From Dryococelus australis (Eukaryota > Arthropoda > Insecta > Phasmatodea > Phasmatidae), in assembly GCA_029891345.1 (NCBI GenBank), contig CM057009.1, positions 304,111,166 through 304,175,165 of the forward strand: a stretch of 64,000 bases of DNA. Reading direction: 5' to 3'. This document shows positions 1 to 11,782 of this stretch, piece by piece. A program made the translations under genes and the position numbers. Below the pieces are notes generated by a model. It was not told where the DNA came from and ran no database searches. It saw only the letters and a list, made by a program, of their open reading frames with translations. Position 1 is the first letter of the stretch. Each line of letters begins with the position of its first letter.

Positions 1-982
1 GAATTTTGAATGGTCCGCACCAATAGTGTTTTGCTTGTCTGTCTAAAATTCTATGATTATATACTGAGACTTCTCACTCGGAAAACCTGTCTTTATGTTC
101 CAGTTCACACTAAGGGCTTGTGGGATGCTCGGGTAAGTCTCGAGACTGAAAGATCGAAACGCCATTTCGATGTCCCTTCCTATCTCTGCATATTTAAAAA
201 ATTTCATTCAATTCTGTCATCTTTACTTGGACTTGTGGGAGCAACCATTCAATAGAACAGATCGTCAGTGTCATGACTTCTGGCGCTACTGCCGTATTTA
301 GCAAGACTTTGGCTTGCATGTTTGCCATGAGAATACCCAACTCTTGCTTAGAATTAATAATCACGTGCTTCTAATCCTCGGCGAAGCCCAATACCATTGT
401 CAGCAGGTTACAATATTTGAATTTTCCATTTGCATATGCCGGCACATTATACTCGTTCTCGATTCCGCATCTGGACATTTTGGCCCCAGGAAGTTGGTTG
501 TGTGTTCGTGAGAGGTTATTTTTATAGCAGCTGTGATACCCACATCGCAAATTGCATTTTCTTTGCTCCTGTAAATCTCATATGAGATTCAGTTTATCAT
601 ATTTAAAATCCAGTTTCTCACAATCCGTGTTGTTGCAGGTACTGCATATCCGACCTTTGTAATCATTCCCCGAAACCTCAAATAGGAATTACACTGGACT
701 GTGTAGACATCGTGGTTTTGTATTGGTATTCTCGCCTTGGGCTAGGGGAAGGATGGGTCTGGAATAGGGCGCGTAGCAATGAATTTTCACCTTGGTGATC
801 GCATCTTCGAACCCCGCCGGCTCTGTCGAGCTTAGAATTTACGAGTCCATAATGCCGCACTGTCAATCCTAAGTGGCACGGAAGACGTACATTTGCAGGT
901 ATTAGCACACTGAATGCCCGCCTCATACTGACTTCCAGTTCAGTAAGGTAAGCTGCTTTTATTCCTTTTGTACACTTGAATT

Positions 983-1660
983 TCAGCATTTATCTTTGCA
1001 TACGTGTAGGAGCACGGTTATTTCTTGACCTAGGAAATTAGTCAAACAACTGTTATGGTTGACAATCGAGACAAGTACCTCTTGTACACTCTCTGTCACG
1101 ACCAGGATGTAAATGGGCATCTTCGGCACATTCACCAGTTTAAACCCTGGCAGCACAGTTGCCGAGAATTCGTGTAGCATTTCGCTCTGCTTGCCATTGA
1201 GATACGAGCTGGTTACTACATTACATTTACTCTTAATGTTTACCAAAAATATGTTCACCAGAAAAGTTTATTTGTGCAGTTTGTTGGCTCCATACGTCAT
1301 TTTCAGGAACTGTAGCATAGCTGTGAGCATGCCATTTTGTGTGAAATCGATTTAAGCAGTACTGGACATTTCGCTGTGTAAAGTATTCGAATTGCCACAC
1401 AGTTTCACCGCTACATCAGGTCCCAGTACTTGCTTCAAATAATCATCTATGTACTCTATTTTGTATGGCCCAGTTGGAATACGTACCTCTGCTCTGTTCC
1501 CGTCCGTCTTGATGTATTAGAACAACCCATTGTGTTCATCAATATTCAGTACGGAGAAATATGTTTGAAAATCTACTAGCGCGATTTTTTATGCTCCCTC
1601 TAATTTCAGAGGCGGAAAATGTGTAGAATGTAATTCAAAAGTAGTACCCAACAATATCAA
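983..1660 (-). pseudogene. Polinton jelly-roll capsid-type (minor capsid/penton-like) gene fossil
   Basis: On the - strand the translation shows the pattern known for this Polinton protein. It has a region with RIPTGPYKIEYIDDYL, then a conserved NGKQSEMLHEFS stretch and a VPKMPIYILVV strand, and near the C-terminus a LINF-type turn followed by GQEITVLLHV. Assignment is from memory of the pattern in arthropod and cnidarian Polinton proteins. It is a broken fossil. Confidence 0.65.
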
Positions 1661-2100
1661 CGTGAGCGACATGACTGACACGCACATGCAGTAAACATTC
1701 GTAAAGTATTGGAAATTAATCTCAAACATAAATGGCCTCAATTAGATTCCTGTGGTTGTTGCTCTGTTTCGTGATTGTAAGAAAAAAATAGCACATTTCA
1801 TGTACAATTTAAGTTCAGGTGGGGGCCTTAAGTTTCTGTGACTGTTGTAACAAACAACTCTCTCGTCGCGTTTCCAGTATGACACCCAGTAAGTTCTGTG
1901 TTCAATTCTGGTATCTAGGTTGATTATGCCACTCTCTGCATTCTATGGCCAGCATGACAGCTCTTCATGCATGAAGACACCTCGAAAGTGGGACAGTTTC
2001 AGTTGCCCAGCATACATGCTGATATCAATGTATGTAGGTGGAGTGTTGGGTAATGCTTTTAAGATTGGCCATGGACTTTGGGTCTTCTTCTTGCAGGCAC

Positions 2101-2434
2101 TTAAGAGTGCATCCTTCCCCTTCCAACACACTTTCTCGATAATTGCTTTTCGCCCCTTCGCCTGCCGGTGCCCTCGTAAGTAGAGACACTGCAGTTTTTT
2201 CCCTGGCTACAGTTGCCATCTATTGGGCCTGATTGAATCCGTAGGTCTTGGATTTTCACTCTTTGCCGTGTTGACAGCAGGAGCGATGTCACTGGGTCCA
2301 CCGATTAAACTTCCTAGGAGCCCGATTGCTGCCAGGAGAAAATTCAATATCCCACTGTGCTTTACTTGACGTCTGCAAGTAGTCTTCTTTAACCCCATCC
2401 CATACTTGACTTTGGCGCGCATGATCTTGGACAC
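2101..2434 (-). pseudogene. Small hydrophobic Polinton protein fossil
   Basis: A basic start is followed by a glycine- and leucine-rich hydrophobic segment (FLLAAIGLLGSLIGG) and an IAPAVNTAK-like piece. This resembles the short glycine-rich hydrophobic protein commonly found beside the Polinton capsid genes. The function is unproven. It lies between the capsid-type gene and the ATPase, where such a gene is expected. It is a fossil. Confidence 0.5.
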
Positions 2435-2899
2435 ACCTCAAGTGGCTATATGTTTGCCAAGTTTAGTTGCGGATGAAATACCAACCATTTTTGCTCTTTT
2501 TTGGCGAGAATTGCATCAGCAGTACATCGATCCTCTAGCTTATTACTGGTAGCATAAACGATATTGTGTTCCCAGCACACCCTATCTAGTAAATTGATGG
2601 GAACAATTTAATCTCTGTGCCAACCTGGTTCCTGGCCCACAAAAGCTATAGCTGGGAAGGTGAGCTTCGAAAGAAAGATTATTTATTTATGAATTGATGA
2701 ACCCACGTCTATGCTTGACCTTGCTCGTACGATGCATTACAGCATTCTAACTTTACTCGAACTTGATCCTGCTTTAAAAAATTGTGGTTTAGTGAGCATG
2801 TCACAGTGCTATGGTGATCGTGCCACAGGCTACTACACTGCCAGTTAGCATAACTGCCATCGACGAACCTACTGTGCGTGAATCTGACATGGGGAACTT

Positions 2900-3390
2900 C
2901 TGTCCAACACAGTACATGGTATTATAGCTGGTCCTAGTAATTGTGGGAAGACATGTGTAGTTCTCAGCCTTCTAGAACATTCCAATGGACTTCGCATTGA
3001 GAACGTTTAGCTTTACTCAAAATCTCTCCAACAACCGAAATACCTAGCCTAGCACAAATCATAGAGGCTGTGGATGGACTACAGTATTTTCCTTTTAGTG
3101 ACAATGAAACAGTCGTGGTGCCCAGTGATGCTGAGCCGATCTCTGTATTTATTTTCGACGATGCTGCATATGAGAAACAGAAGACAATGCAACAGTATTT
3201 CAGCATGGGTCGACATGTGGAGGTTCACTCGATTTACCTCTGTCAGACATATTTCCGCATAATGAAACAACTTCTGCAAGACAATGGCAATTTACTCATT
3301 CTGTTTTGCATTAATGAGATGAATTTTCGTCCCCTTGTGTACTCGGACCATGTGAATACCGATGTGACTTTCAACAATTTAAGAGTATAA
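2900..3390 (+). pseudogene. Polinton DNA-packaging ATPase (FtsK/HerA type) fossil
   Basis: The translation shows a Walker A motif, GPSNCGKT, near 2930-2955. About 70 codons later comes a Walker B-like strand, VFIFDD. It then continues through YFSMGRHVEVHSIYL and an ILFCINEMN segment, as in the HerA-FtsK-type packaging ATPases of Polintons and adintoviruses. In living elements it pumps DNA into capsids. Here it is a broken fossil. Confidence 0.78.
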
Positions 3391-3582
3391 GCTCCTGTTG
3401 CTGGTGTGAACCCTATGGTTTACTAGTCATCACCAAGGATTTACCACTACATAAGGGATGGTATCGCCAGGGATTTGATCAGTTCATTATCGTACATCAT
3501 CATTGAAGGATGAGCTATGCTGTTTCCAAATTCGGCCATAGCAGCGTGAAGTGAGCACCAGAAACTTGTATTATTTCTACTA

Positions 3583-5040
3583 ATGATGGGAACTACAGTT
3601 TTGGAAGCAAATGGGCCAAGCATCTCGGCGAGCATAAGCACGATGGTGATGCGACGAATGTGTCCCTTGTCCGCTACATCACATCCTATGCTTTGGAAGC
3701 TGTACAGACCACATGTACCAACACCGAGTCTCATCTTCGCTCGATCAAGTCTGATATGTCTAGGCTTGTGGCATTGGAACTGAAGTTCAGCAGTGTGGGG
3801 GAGAAAATAGTCAACAAGGTGACTACTGATTTACAAGCATTGACTGATGATGTGCACAAACTGACTAGCTTGGGTGAGAAGCTAACTACTGTGGAGAACG
3901 GCATTTACGATACTAATGTATTGGCCACTGAAATGGATACGAGACTGGTTAAGCTGGTCAAGTTTCACCGATTTTGCCTCTGGTGACACACTCAGTGTCG
4001 TGGAAGGATTAATATTTACAAACACGAATGCATTGTCTGCCAATAAGAAGGCCCAGATTCGTTCGTTGACATCTACCGATGCAGATATGCTTACCACTCT
4101 CGGAAGGCAGCTTGAAGCTTTGGAGAAGAAACTCGATGTTGTGGGCGCACAAGTTACTGACTGCAGCCTTACCGTCCTGACTACGAAAATAGACAGTATC
4201 CTTAATGTCGGTACTACATGTGCAGGCATGCTGGCTGCTTTGACTACGAAGTTGACCAGTCTGGAATTGAACTCGGCGAACATGAAGAAGAAACTGGATG
4301 ATGTGGGCTTGCAGGTCGGTGGCCTGGCCTCCAAGAACCCTGACTGAAGGTATGCTTGCCACTTTCACTAAGAAGCTGGCCGACCTGGATTCAATCATCG
4401 ATGCTGTCGGTATGTAGTCCAGTCAAACGAACAGTCAGATTTCAACCCTAACATACAATGTGCAGAACCTCAGCGATTTAGGCAGTACACTTGCTACAGT
4501 CGAGAAGAAAATGGACGAGTTGGGTGGACATATTGTCAGCAGAGTGCTTACAGCTCTAGGTACTAATCTGAAGGATTATCTGCTCGTGGCAAATGACAAT
4601 ACACTTAAACTGGCTAATCTGAGTACTCAGATAGAGCATATATCCGACATGTTCACGAACCGTGATGACGACCTGACAGCGAAGCTTGATGCTGTGGTGG
4701 ACAACAAGATTATTACCGACTTGTTGGTGAATCTGGGCAGGTACGCTATCATTTCTACTGCCAGTGTAAGCAAGCTGGGTCTCTGGCCAACCTTGGGGCG
4801 AAACTCAGCACTATCATGTTAGGCATAGCTAATGCCATTTGTGATAACATAGTCGAAGATATCAGATCACAAGTTAGTCCCTTATGTAAGTAGATCACTG
4901 ATGTGGAAGAAGTTGTACATCAAGCAATTGTTCATCAGATGTCTAACATTCGCGCCAAGGACGACAAGTGGGCGCATTGTAAGCATGTGCACAATACTGT
5001 TATTCAGTGCATTGGTAAAATAGAAGACATGCTTAAGAAG
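3583..5040 (+). pseudogene. Polinton-borne coiled-coil repeat gene fossil
   Basis: About 480 codons of low-complexity coding sequence repeat a 25-35 residue theme of the type LTTKxDSLxxxGxxxxxML, with regular leucines and alternating K/D/E/T. This predicts a long coiled coil or fibrous rod. It sits between the ATPase and the small conserved gene, in the same orientation. I do not recognise a named family. A structural or attachment role is only a guess. It is a fossil. Confidence 0.5.
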
Positions 5041-5161
5041 TGAATCGATTAGCATCACTAATATATATATACGTACAACAGAATTCATATTATATTTCAA
5101 TGCTATTTCTGCCCCCACCAATGATCTGCAACATGTTATTGCAAGTGTCTGTCATAAGTAT

Positions 5162-5805
5162 TTGCTCGCCAAGCGGGCACAAATGGAACGTGATGCTGTA
5201 TTGGCAAATGTATTCCGACTGATTACATCTCGAATCGACCAGCCGAAGCCTCCTGCCCCGAAGACTGAACCTGGCTTCGAACCCAAGACAGAGATCAAAG
5301 AAAAAGACATGCCAAATCTGAAATGCAAGAGAGAGCAGTCTAATGCATACTCATTGGTTCTTCGCAATTACCTGACATATTGCATGCCTTACTTCAACAA
5401 TCCGACTTATGGAGTATATAAACGAAGTAAGAAGTGGTTTGTGGGTGATACTCACATTTTCATTCTGCCCAGTGATGTTCTAAAAATAGAAGATAATGTC
5501 TTACAAGCCTCGCTTGGCCTATACGAGCTGCTGTTTAAACGAGAACCAGGGGAGTATTCTCGTGCTGCATTGCGACAGTACAAGCACTTATATTAATTCA
5601 CGAGCACTCATTTGTATGAGAACGATGATTTCTGCAAAACTTATAAGAATGAAACACACCCGATGTTCGACATTATCACCAGTCTATTCCCACACATGGG
5701 CTCGGGGGTGAAGCTTGATGGTGACAGTCGGCTGGAATATGTATACTGGGATGATGTCAACGAGTTTGTCGACCATCTACATCTGCTTACCGCATCTCAC
5801 TAAGC
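5162..5805 (+). pseudogene. Small conserved Polinton gene (DUF8207-like) fossil
   Basis: A charged linker (KPPAPKTEP...) is followed by a compact domain with the pattern TYGVYKR...WFVGDTHI and LGLYELLFKREPGEYS. A second conserved part, GDSRLEYVYWDDVNEFVDHL, follows. I recall this Y-G-x-Y...GLYELL pattern from uncharacterised arthropod proteins next to Polinton integrases. The function is unknown. It is a fossil. Confidence 0.55.
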
Positions 5806-5874
5806 TGGCAATATGTCCCATAGGTACGAAATAATTAATATCTTGGGAGAACTTCGAGAATCTGGCCATATCCA

Positions 5875-6824
5875 GTGAATACCATCCCTCGCAACTATAA
5901 CAAGAGCACAGATCGTCGAGGAACTGCATCGCCCAGAATGCAAGAACTTCCCCAGATGCAAAGTTCTTCTGTCGGCCTAATGGACCTCTATCAAGCCGAT
6001 TTAGTCGAGATGTTATCTTATGCCCATGCCAATAAAGGACATCGGTACATCCTAATTGTTATCAACTGCTTCATGAAGTATGAATGGGTCATCACTGTCC
6101 ACAGAAATAATGGTGCAGACATAGCCACTCCCATGAAGTTAGTTTTGGCCGAGTAAGGTGCACCAAAAAACCTCCAGATGGATCATTGGAAGGAATTCTA
6201 CAGCCCTGCCTTCCATGTGCTTATGACAATGAAGAAGATTAACCACTACTCTACTTTCAATGAACTCAAAGCTTCAATCATTGAACATTTCAACCACATG
6301 CTTAAGAATTGGATATGGAAGGTGCTGTTTGCACAGGATAGCTACAAGTGATTGGATCTGCGGCCTTGCCTCCTTTCACGATACAATACACACAAGCATG
6401 GGACGATGGTCTTCGCCCTGCTGACAATACTGCCGACAATGCCACTTCTTTACTGCAAACTGTGTACAAGCACCCCAAGATGATGGACGCGTGCATACCA
6501 AGAACCAAAGTGGGAGACTTTATCCGAATCTCACAGAGAAAAGTTGTCTTTGATAAATCTCACTATCCGAACTGGAGTGTTGAGGTGTTTCGCATCGCTA
6601 AGGTGAGAGACATTTAACCACACACCTATACTTTTGTCGATATGGCCGGCCATGAGATCAGTGTTTCATTTTATAAATTATGTAGTCTTCGTCATGAAAT
6701 ATCCCCACGACTATTATTGGAATGCGTGGTCCGCACATGTGGAGACAATGTCCTTGTGAAATGGTTAGGCTTCCAATCACGCTTCAATCAATATGTGCCA
6801 AAATCGTCACTCACTACTGCATAA
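5875..6824 (+). pseudogene. Polinton integrase (rve type) with chromo-like end, fossil
   Basis: The retroviral-type integrase core starts with LYQADLVEMLSYA...GHRYILIVINCF, with an AWxI-like strand downstream. A later region reads RIPRxKVGDF-like sequence, and the C-terminus holds a chromo/SH3-like piece (DNVLVKWLGF) ending YVPKSSLTTA. This is the Polinton c-integrase layout. It is a broken fossil with several breaks. An AATAAA lies 30 bases past the end. Confidence 0.85.
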
Positions 6825-6944
6825 TGTGTATTTATGTACTGGTTGTTGTGTGCAATAAACTGTATCATTCCAACTGTTGCGAATCTCTCTCTCTCATTTG
6901 TGTCTCCTGTTCCCCCTCCCCTGTGTAACCATTCCCAGGGCAGT

Positions 6945-8660
6945 GATTGGTGGCTGCTGCCATTTCGCTAGACAGTGCAGCCATATTGACAGAGCATATA
7001 AGTTTTGGGTGGCTTCAGGCTGGTGATGCAGCCGACATTGGTCACTTTTGGGTGAATCTGGGCAGGCGATGGGATCATAAACTGCACCCTCCACAAGTCT
7101 GTTCGAATACTTTACCATTTTTTTCTGCTAGGCTGTGCTGCCATTTTGCCAGACAGTGCATTTGTGGCAGACCAGATTGAGAGAGCAGGAAGTTCTTATC
7201 CTAGGCGGCTACCTCATCCCCCACCAGGCACCACTGGTCCTGGGGTGTCTTCAGGCTGGGGACACAGCCGCCATTGGTCAGTGTTGGGTGTCTTTGGGCT
7301 GGGGATGCAGCTGGCCAGTGTTGGGTAGTTTCGGGCTGGGGATGTGGTCATAACACTGCCCCTTTCACTAGTCTGTTCGGACACTTTACCTTTTTATACT
7401 AGGTTGTACTGCCATTTTGCTAGACAGTGCTACAATTTTCCCAGTGCTGGGTGGCTTCGATCTGGGGACACAGCCGACGTTGGTCAGTGTTGGGTGGATT
7501 CGGGCTGGGGATGCAGCTGGTCAGTTTTGAGTGGATTCGGGGTAGGGACATGATCATAACACTACCCCCTCCCGAATTATGTTCAAACACTTTACAATTT
7601 TATGCTAGGGCGAGCCACCATGTTACTAGACAGGACCACCATTTTTCCAGAGCTGGGTGGCTTCGGACTGGGGACACAGCTGACACTAGTCAGTGTTGGG
7701 TGGATTCGGCCCGGGGAAGTGGTCGTAATGCTGCCCCCTCCACAAGTATGTTCGAACACTTTACCATTTTGCTAGGAAGTTCATTGGCAGCCATTTTGGT
7801 AGACAGTACGATTTTAAAGATAGCGGACCATATTGACGGACCATTTTTTTGTTAGGCAGTGCATTGGCAACCAATTTGCTAGGTAGTGCCACCATTTTTG
7901 TACAGTACGACTTCAAAAATGGCATATCTGATTGACAGAGCATAATTTTTCTAGGCAGTGCAGCCTTTTTTGCTAGAGCAGGGTGGCTTGTGACTGGGGA
8001 TGCAGACACCATTGGTCAGTGTTGGGTGTGTTCAGGCTAGGAATGCTGTACTAACATTGCCCCCTCCTCAAGTCTGTTCGAGCACTCCACCATAAGATGT
8101 TGGAAAATATTGACAGATCTAGAAGTTCTGCATTGGTGACAATTTTGCTAGGCACCATTTTGCTAGTCAGTTCCACTTTCAAGATAGCAAACCAGACTGA
8201 CAGAGCAGGAAGTTCTTCTTTGGCAACCATTTTGCTAGATAGTGCTGCCATTTTGCTAGACAGTGTCACTTCCAAGATGGCTGACCATATTTACAGAGCA
8301 GGAAGTTCTTCATTGGCTACCATTTTGCTAGACAGCACCACTTCAAAAATGGCAGAAAGAATTGACAGAGCCGGAAGTTCTGTATTGACCGCCATTTTGC
8401 TCTGTAGTGACGCCATTTGGTTGGACAGTGGCACTTCCAAGTTGACAGACCAGATTGACAGAGCAGGAAGTTCTCGTCCCAGGAACAGAATTAAGCATAT
8501 GACAATGCTGCCGAGTGCAAGAGCAGGAAGTAGAAACATTTGGTAGGATGGAAGCTTCCAAACATTTTTAACTAACAAAATGACCGCCATCAGCATACTG
8601 TTTCCCAAAATGGCAATCGCCGTCTTACTAACCGACAAAATGGCCGCCGGTGGTAAAATC
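6945..8660. repeat. Degenerate tandem array next to Polinton A
   Basis: Two blocks are visible. 6945-7780 has long units (about 190 bp) with 'ggcttcgggctggggac' and 'ttcgaacactttacca'. 7780-8540 has shorter units built on 'gccattttgctagacagtg' and 'gacagagcaggaagttct'. Open frames here are by-products. The array may be the non-coding end of the Polinton or a separate satellite. Confidence 0.75.
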
Positions 8661-8811
8661 CCTCATCCCTCATTAGTCAAATGACGCAATGAAGGGTCTT
8701 CGGTGGAATTCAAGATCATGAGGCAAAGATCCAAGATGGCTACCTTGTCCCCTTGTCCCCATCCAGGAGCCGGTTGCTTCAGATCTGTATTTTTCCAACT
8801 GCTCTATAGAT

Positions 8812-9215
8812 GTAGTCTATTCGCAGTTTCTTCTCATTTTTTGAATAAAACCTTTGAAAAATCACCCCACACATGACATATTCAGTTGTTTTCTAAATAT
8901 GTCATATATTGCAAGCATCTATACCTCTATCAACATATAAGTATCATACTTTTGGTTAAAGTGAAATTTTACTTATATTTAGTCAGTAAATTATAACATT
9001 CAATTTATAATAACACGAATAAAACAGAGAGAATATTTGCGTGTTGGTATTGCCTAGTAAGAAATAGTTCTCGTGGAAATATGTTATTAAAACGAGTGCA
9101 CAAGAATATTATGTGCTTTCCCTTTAATGTGATTTTCTAGACAAGGTTAAGCTTTGTTTGGATGTGGCGGAGGAATATTCTGAAAAGTAAATCTTGAGCA
9201 AAGCTTCATAAAAGT
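8812..9215 (+). repeat. Direct duplicate block, copy 1 (upstream of GILT)
   Basis: About 390 bp matches 11803-12205 in the same orientation. Shared blocks include 'acctttgaaaaa', 'gtgttggtattgcctagt' and 'taagctttgtttg'. Similarity is moderate, so the duplication is old. It could be two copies of a mobile element or a segmental duplication. No protein is encoded. Confidence 0.75.
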
Positions 9216-9667
9216 TAAATGAGCTATGTAAAGTGTGTAGCTAAGTTAAATACAGATTCCTATTGAAGTTTTGCTCGTGTCCGGAGTCCGGGTAGTATGT
9301 ATTAAGATGCAGCAGTCTCAAACAGCCGTTTTTAACGATACTGGAAGACTCCAAAATAATATTTATAGCATGTGTGTCATCTTTAAAGTAACATTCCGTC
9401 CTCGTTTGAGGTATTGTTCTTTCCATACGTAAACATCTTGGGGACATATTTAATATGTCCATTAAAAAAAAGGTATTCAAACAATCTTTAACGCTCTTCA
9501 GCCGTCTTTGTGGCAAATTTCTTCGAATGTAGACGTTGGGTCTACAATTGATAAAATACTTTATTTTATAGTTATAATAAGTAAACAATACTACAAACGT
9601 TTTAAAACCTTGCTATTCTAACTGTTTTACTTCACATGTACGCGCTAATGAATCCCCCCCCCCCCCA
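9216..9667. other. Intergenic stretch, nothing recognised
   Basis: AT-rich sequence. A 115-codon frame on the - strand (9241-9588) has no recognisable domain and is probably chance. It ends in a poly-C run (9654-9666). Confidence 0.5.
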
Positions 9668-9925
9668 GGGGCCGTGGTGGATGAGAGGTTAGTACGCCCG
9701 CCTCCCAACAAGTCGAACCGGGTCCAGTCCCCAGTCGCGTCACGCCTGGATTTTCACAAGTGGGAATCGAGCAGGACGATGCCGCTGGTCGGCGGGTTTT
9801 CTCGGGGATCTCCCATTTCCCCACCTCTTCATTCCGGCGTTGATCCATACTCACCTCAATTCACCGTCATCGTCTCTCAAGACCTCGCTGTCAAGAGCCA
9901 TCCAAATCTTTCCACTCACTCACTC
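9668..9925 (+). repeat. tRNA-derived SINE, copy 1
   Basis: The head 'ggggccgtggtgg...gttag' resembles a tRNA A box, and 'cgggtccagtcccc' a degenerate B box. The family body follows: 'ggattttcacaagtggg', 'ggcgggttttctcgggga', and a tail with 'tctcaagacctcg' and 'caaatct'. Sequences at 13172, 18236 and 58029 share this layout. Confidence 0.8.
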
Positions 9926-10269
9926 CTACCGCCCTCTTCATACGTTTGGGACAGAGCTATTGTTCAAATGCCTAGTCTCGATCCATGTCTGAGTAGGTAC
10001 ATAAGAGTCAGTATCGAACATTGAACACCTCATATGTTCGTCCATATTTTTAGATGCTGAATGACTAGAGACACATGCGAATATTGAGATAATGGAGGAA
10101 ATGGGGAGACGAGGCTGCCACGGAGAAAACAATAGAGGAATCCACTTTTTTTTTAAATTTCTTTTGTGTAGGCGAAGCATTCGTCTAAAAGAGTTCGCAT
10201 GGTTGGGGCACGAGAAAGCTAGGTTTCGAATTAATTGAGAATGGAAGGGGTAGAGATAGTGTACAAATA

Positions 10270-10273
<4 letters not shown>

Positions 10274-10310
<37 letters not shown>
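10274..10310 (+). repeat. (GA)n microsatellite
   Basis: About 18 GA units. Serine/leucine-rich frames across this and the next tract are artefacts. Confidence 0.95.
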
Positions 10311-10312
<2 letters not shown>

Positions 10313-10404
10313 GAATGAAATCTGTGTAGTCCACAGACTATTCACTATACACAGACTCTTCTCTACAATTAAAGAGAAAAAGAGTGATAGTGATAGGGGA
10401 AGAT

Positions 10405-10405
<1 letters not shown>

Positions 10406-10469
<64 letters not shown>
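10406..10469 (+). repeat. (GA)n microsatellite
   Basis: About 31 GA units, 1.3 kb upstream of GILT exon 1. It could act as GAGA-type promoter-proximal sequence, but nothing in the window proves that. Confidence 0.95.
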
Positions 10470-10473
<4 letters not shown>

Positions 10474-11621
10474 TTAGAAGAATGTGCAAAAACTCTGAAC
10501 GTGGTCAGTAATTGGCGTAGCAAACGAATAAAGCGGACCAAGTTATCTGATATGCTGTTCTGTTACAGCTTCTTAGCAAGCTCATTTTTCTTATACAGAC
10601 TACTTTTACAACACACGAAGCTGAGTTCACAGAAAAATATGGTTTCGAAATATGATATACGGTGAATGGATACGACCAGTGGCGTTAATTCCATAGACGC
10701 AAGGTAAGCGATGCTTATCCTATACATATTGGAAATGTTTGAACCTTTATAGTTTTCGCCTTAATTTTTAAAAACATTCAATTCTGAGCTTCACGTTTCC
10801 GATTCGAGAAACAGAGTTTTCGTAACCCCCGTACGGTACATGCATAGTTCTGCGTCTAGAGATGACGCTCGACCGCGTCCCTTCGGCAGAGAAAAGCAGT
10901 TGTTCTGTTTGTGTCCTCCAGTCAAAGAATTTTCCTCGGAAAGTGGATGAAAGTGTTCGGGGAAACGGGAGTTTTCTTATAATTTATATGATCTCTAAAT
11001 AATATTCAGTTTAGTAATCATTACGTTCACTTCGTTTCCGTTTTCATAACTAATGTTAGGAATTATAAAACGTTAAACACGTGTGGAGGGTGAGTAAAGT
11101 TGGAGGTTGCATTTGTTAGAAGAAATCGCTTACCCTGTAAAAAAAAAAAGAAAAAACTCACTACACGTCACTGGAAACGACTACAACTGCATATTTGATA
11201 ATAACGTCGTCCGTGCTTCATACACACTACTGCGTCGTGTTTTGAATCATAATAACAATTGAAAACCGATTTATAAGCATTAGTTTCACTTGGTTTGAAA
11301 CTATGAGCACTGACAAGCCATTCCATCATATAAATAAATTAAGCTCTTTATAACTAACGATTTGTACTTGTGTACCCAAACTAGAAATTAAATTTGCTAT
11401 CGATACGGCAGGTATATCAAAGAGACGCAGTAAAGAGTGATTTTATGAGATTAAAGTTAGATATGGCCTAGATAGTGAACGTATTCGATGATAGATAAGC
11501 TGCCAGCTTTGCGAGAGTGGCTTCTTAACAGTTACGGCAAACAAAATATATCTTCTCCTTTGTTAATTAACGAAAGCCCACTTCTCCCTCCACGGGTAGC
11601 GTGACACAGCTAGAAAGTAAC

Positions 11622-11623
<2 letters not shown>
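10470..11623. promoter_or_regulatory. GILT upstream region, no defined element
   Basis: This 1.15 kb lies upstream of the (TA)n tract and exon 1. It must hold the promoter if exon 1 is the first exon. I see no convincing TATA box, initiator or binding-site cluster apart from the flanking (GA)n and (TA)n. Confidence 0.3.

Positions 11624-11671
<48 letters not shown>
11624..11671. repeat. (TA)24 microsatellite just upstream of GILT exon 1
   Basis: An uninterrupted TA run ends 54 bases before the GILT ATG. It may lie in the core promoter or 5' UTR and could supply TATA-like sequence. No clean initiator or other promoter element is recognisable, so this is positional inference only. Confidence 0.85.
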
Positions 11672-11674
<3 letters not shown>

Positions 11675-11725
11675 AGCGACATACTTCGGAGCAGAAAGCA
11701 GTGTACGCATTCGCATTGCAAAAAT

Positions 11726-11782
11726 ATGGCGCCTTGGAGTCTGGCAATTCTGTTGATAACTGTAGTTACTCCTACGCTGCAG
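11726..11782 (+). CDS. GILT: GILT exon 1: start codon and signal peptide
   Basis: ATG at 11726 opens 19 codons reading MAPWSLAILLITVVTPTLQ, a typical short signal peptide. The next exon begins GTVNVTLYYE, the usual start of the mature GILT domain. The donor GTAATACG follows at 11783, after a complete codon. There is no other protein evidence for this exon. The choice rests on the signal-peptide character, the matching phase 0, and the position upstream of exon 2 on the same strand. Confidence 0.72.

Larger units (their letters stand above)
1..6870. mobile_element. Polinton (Maverick) fossil A, cut by the window's left edge
   Basis: The order of parts is a jelly-roll capsid-type gene and a small hydrophobic protein on the - strand, then on the + strand a packaging ATPase, a coiled-coil gene, a small conserved gene and an integrase. 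This is Polinton content, with the integrase near one end as is usual. The element is old and broken many times (well over ten breaks across all genes). The polymerase and protease would lie left of the window. No right terminal inverted repeat could be fixed. A tandem array begins just after the integrase's poly(A)-like AATAAA at 6854-6859. Confidence 0.82.

Noticed and set aside
8097-8638. 149-codon + strand frame and 115-codon - strand frame
   Set aside because: Both lie in a degenerate tandem array; the repeated AGSS..LATILLDS theme is the repeat unit itself.
9241-9588. 115-codon - strand frame as a host gene
   Set aside because: No domain, no splice or start support, and a composition like the surrounding AT-rich DNA.
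9938-10541. Long open frames (up to 183 codons) rich in Ser-Leu or Arg-Glu
   Set aside because: They are translations of (GA)n microsatellites and have no protein domain.
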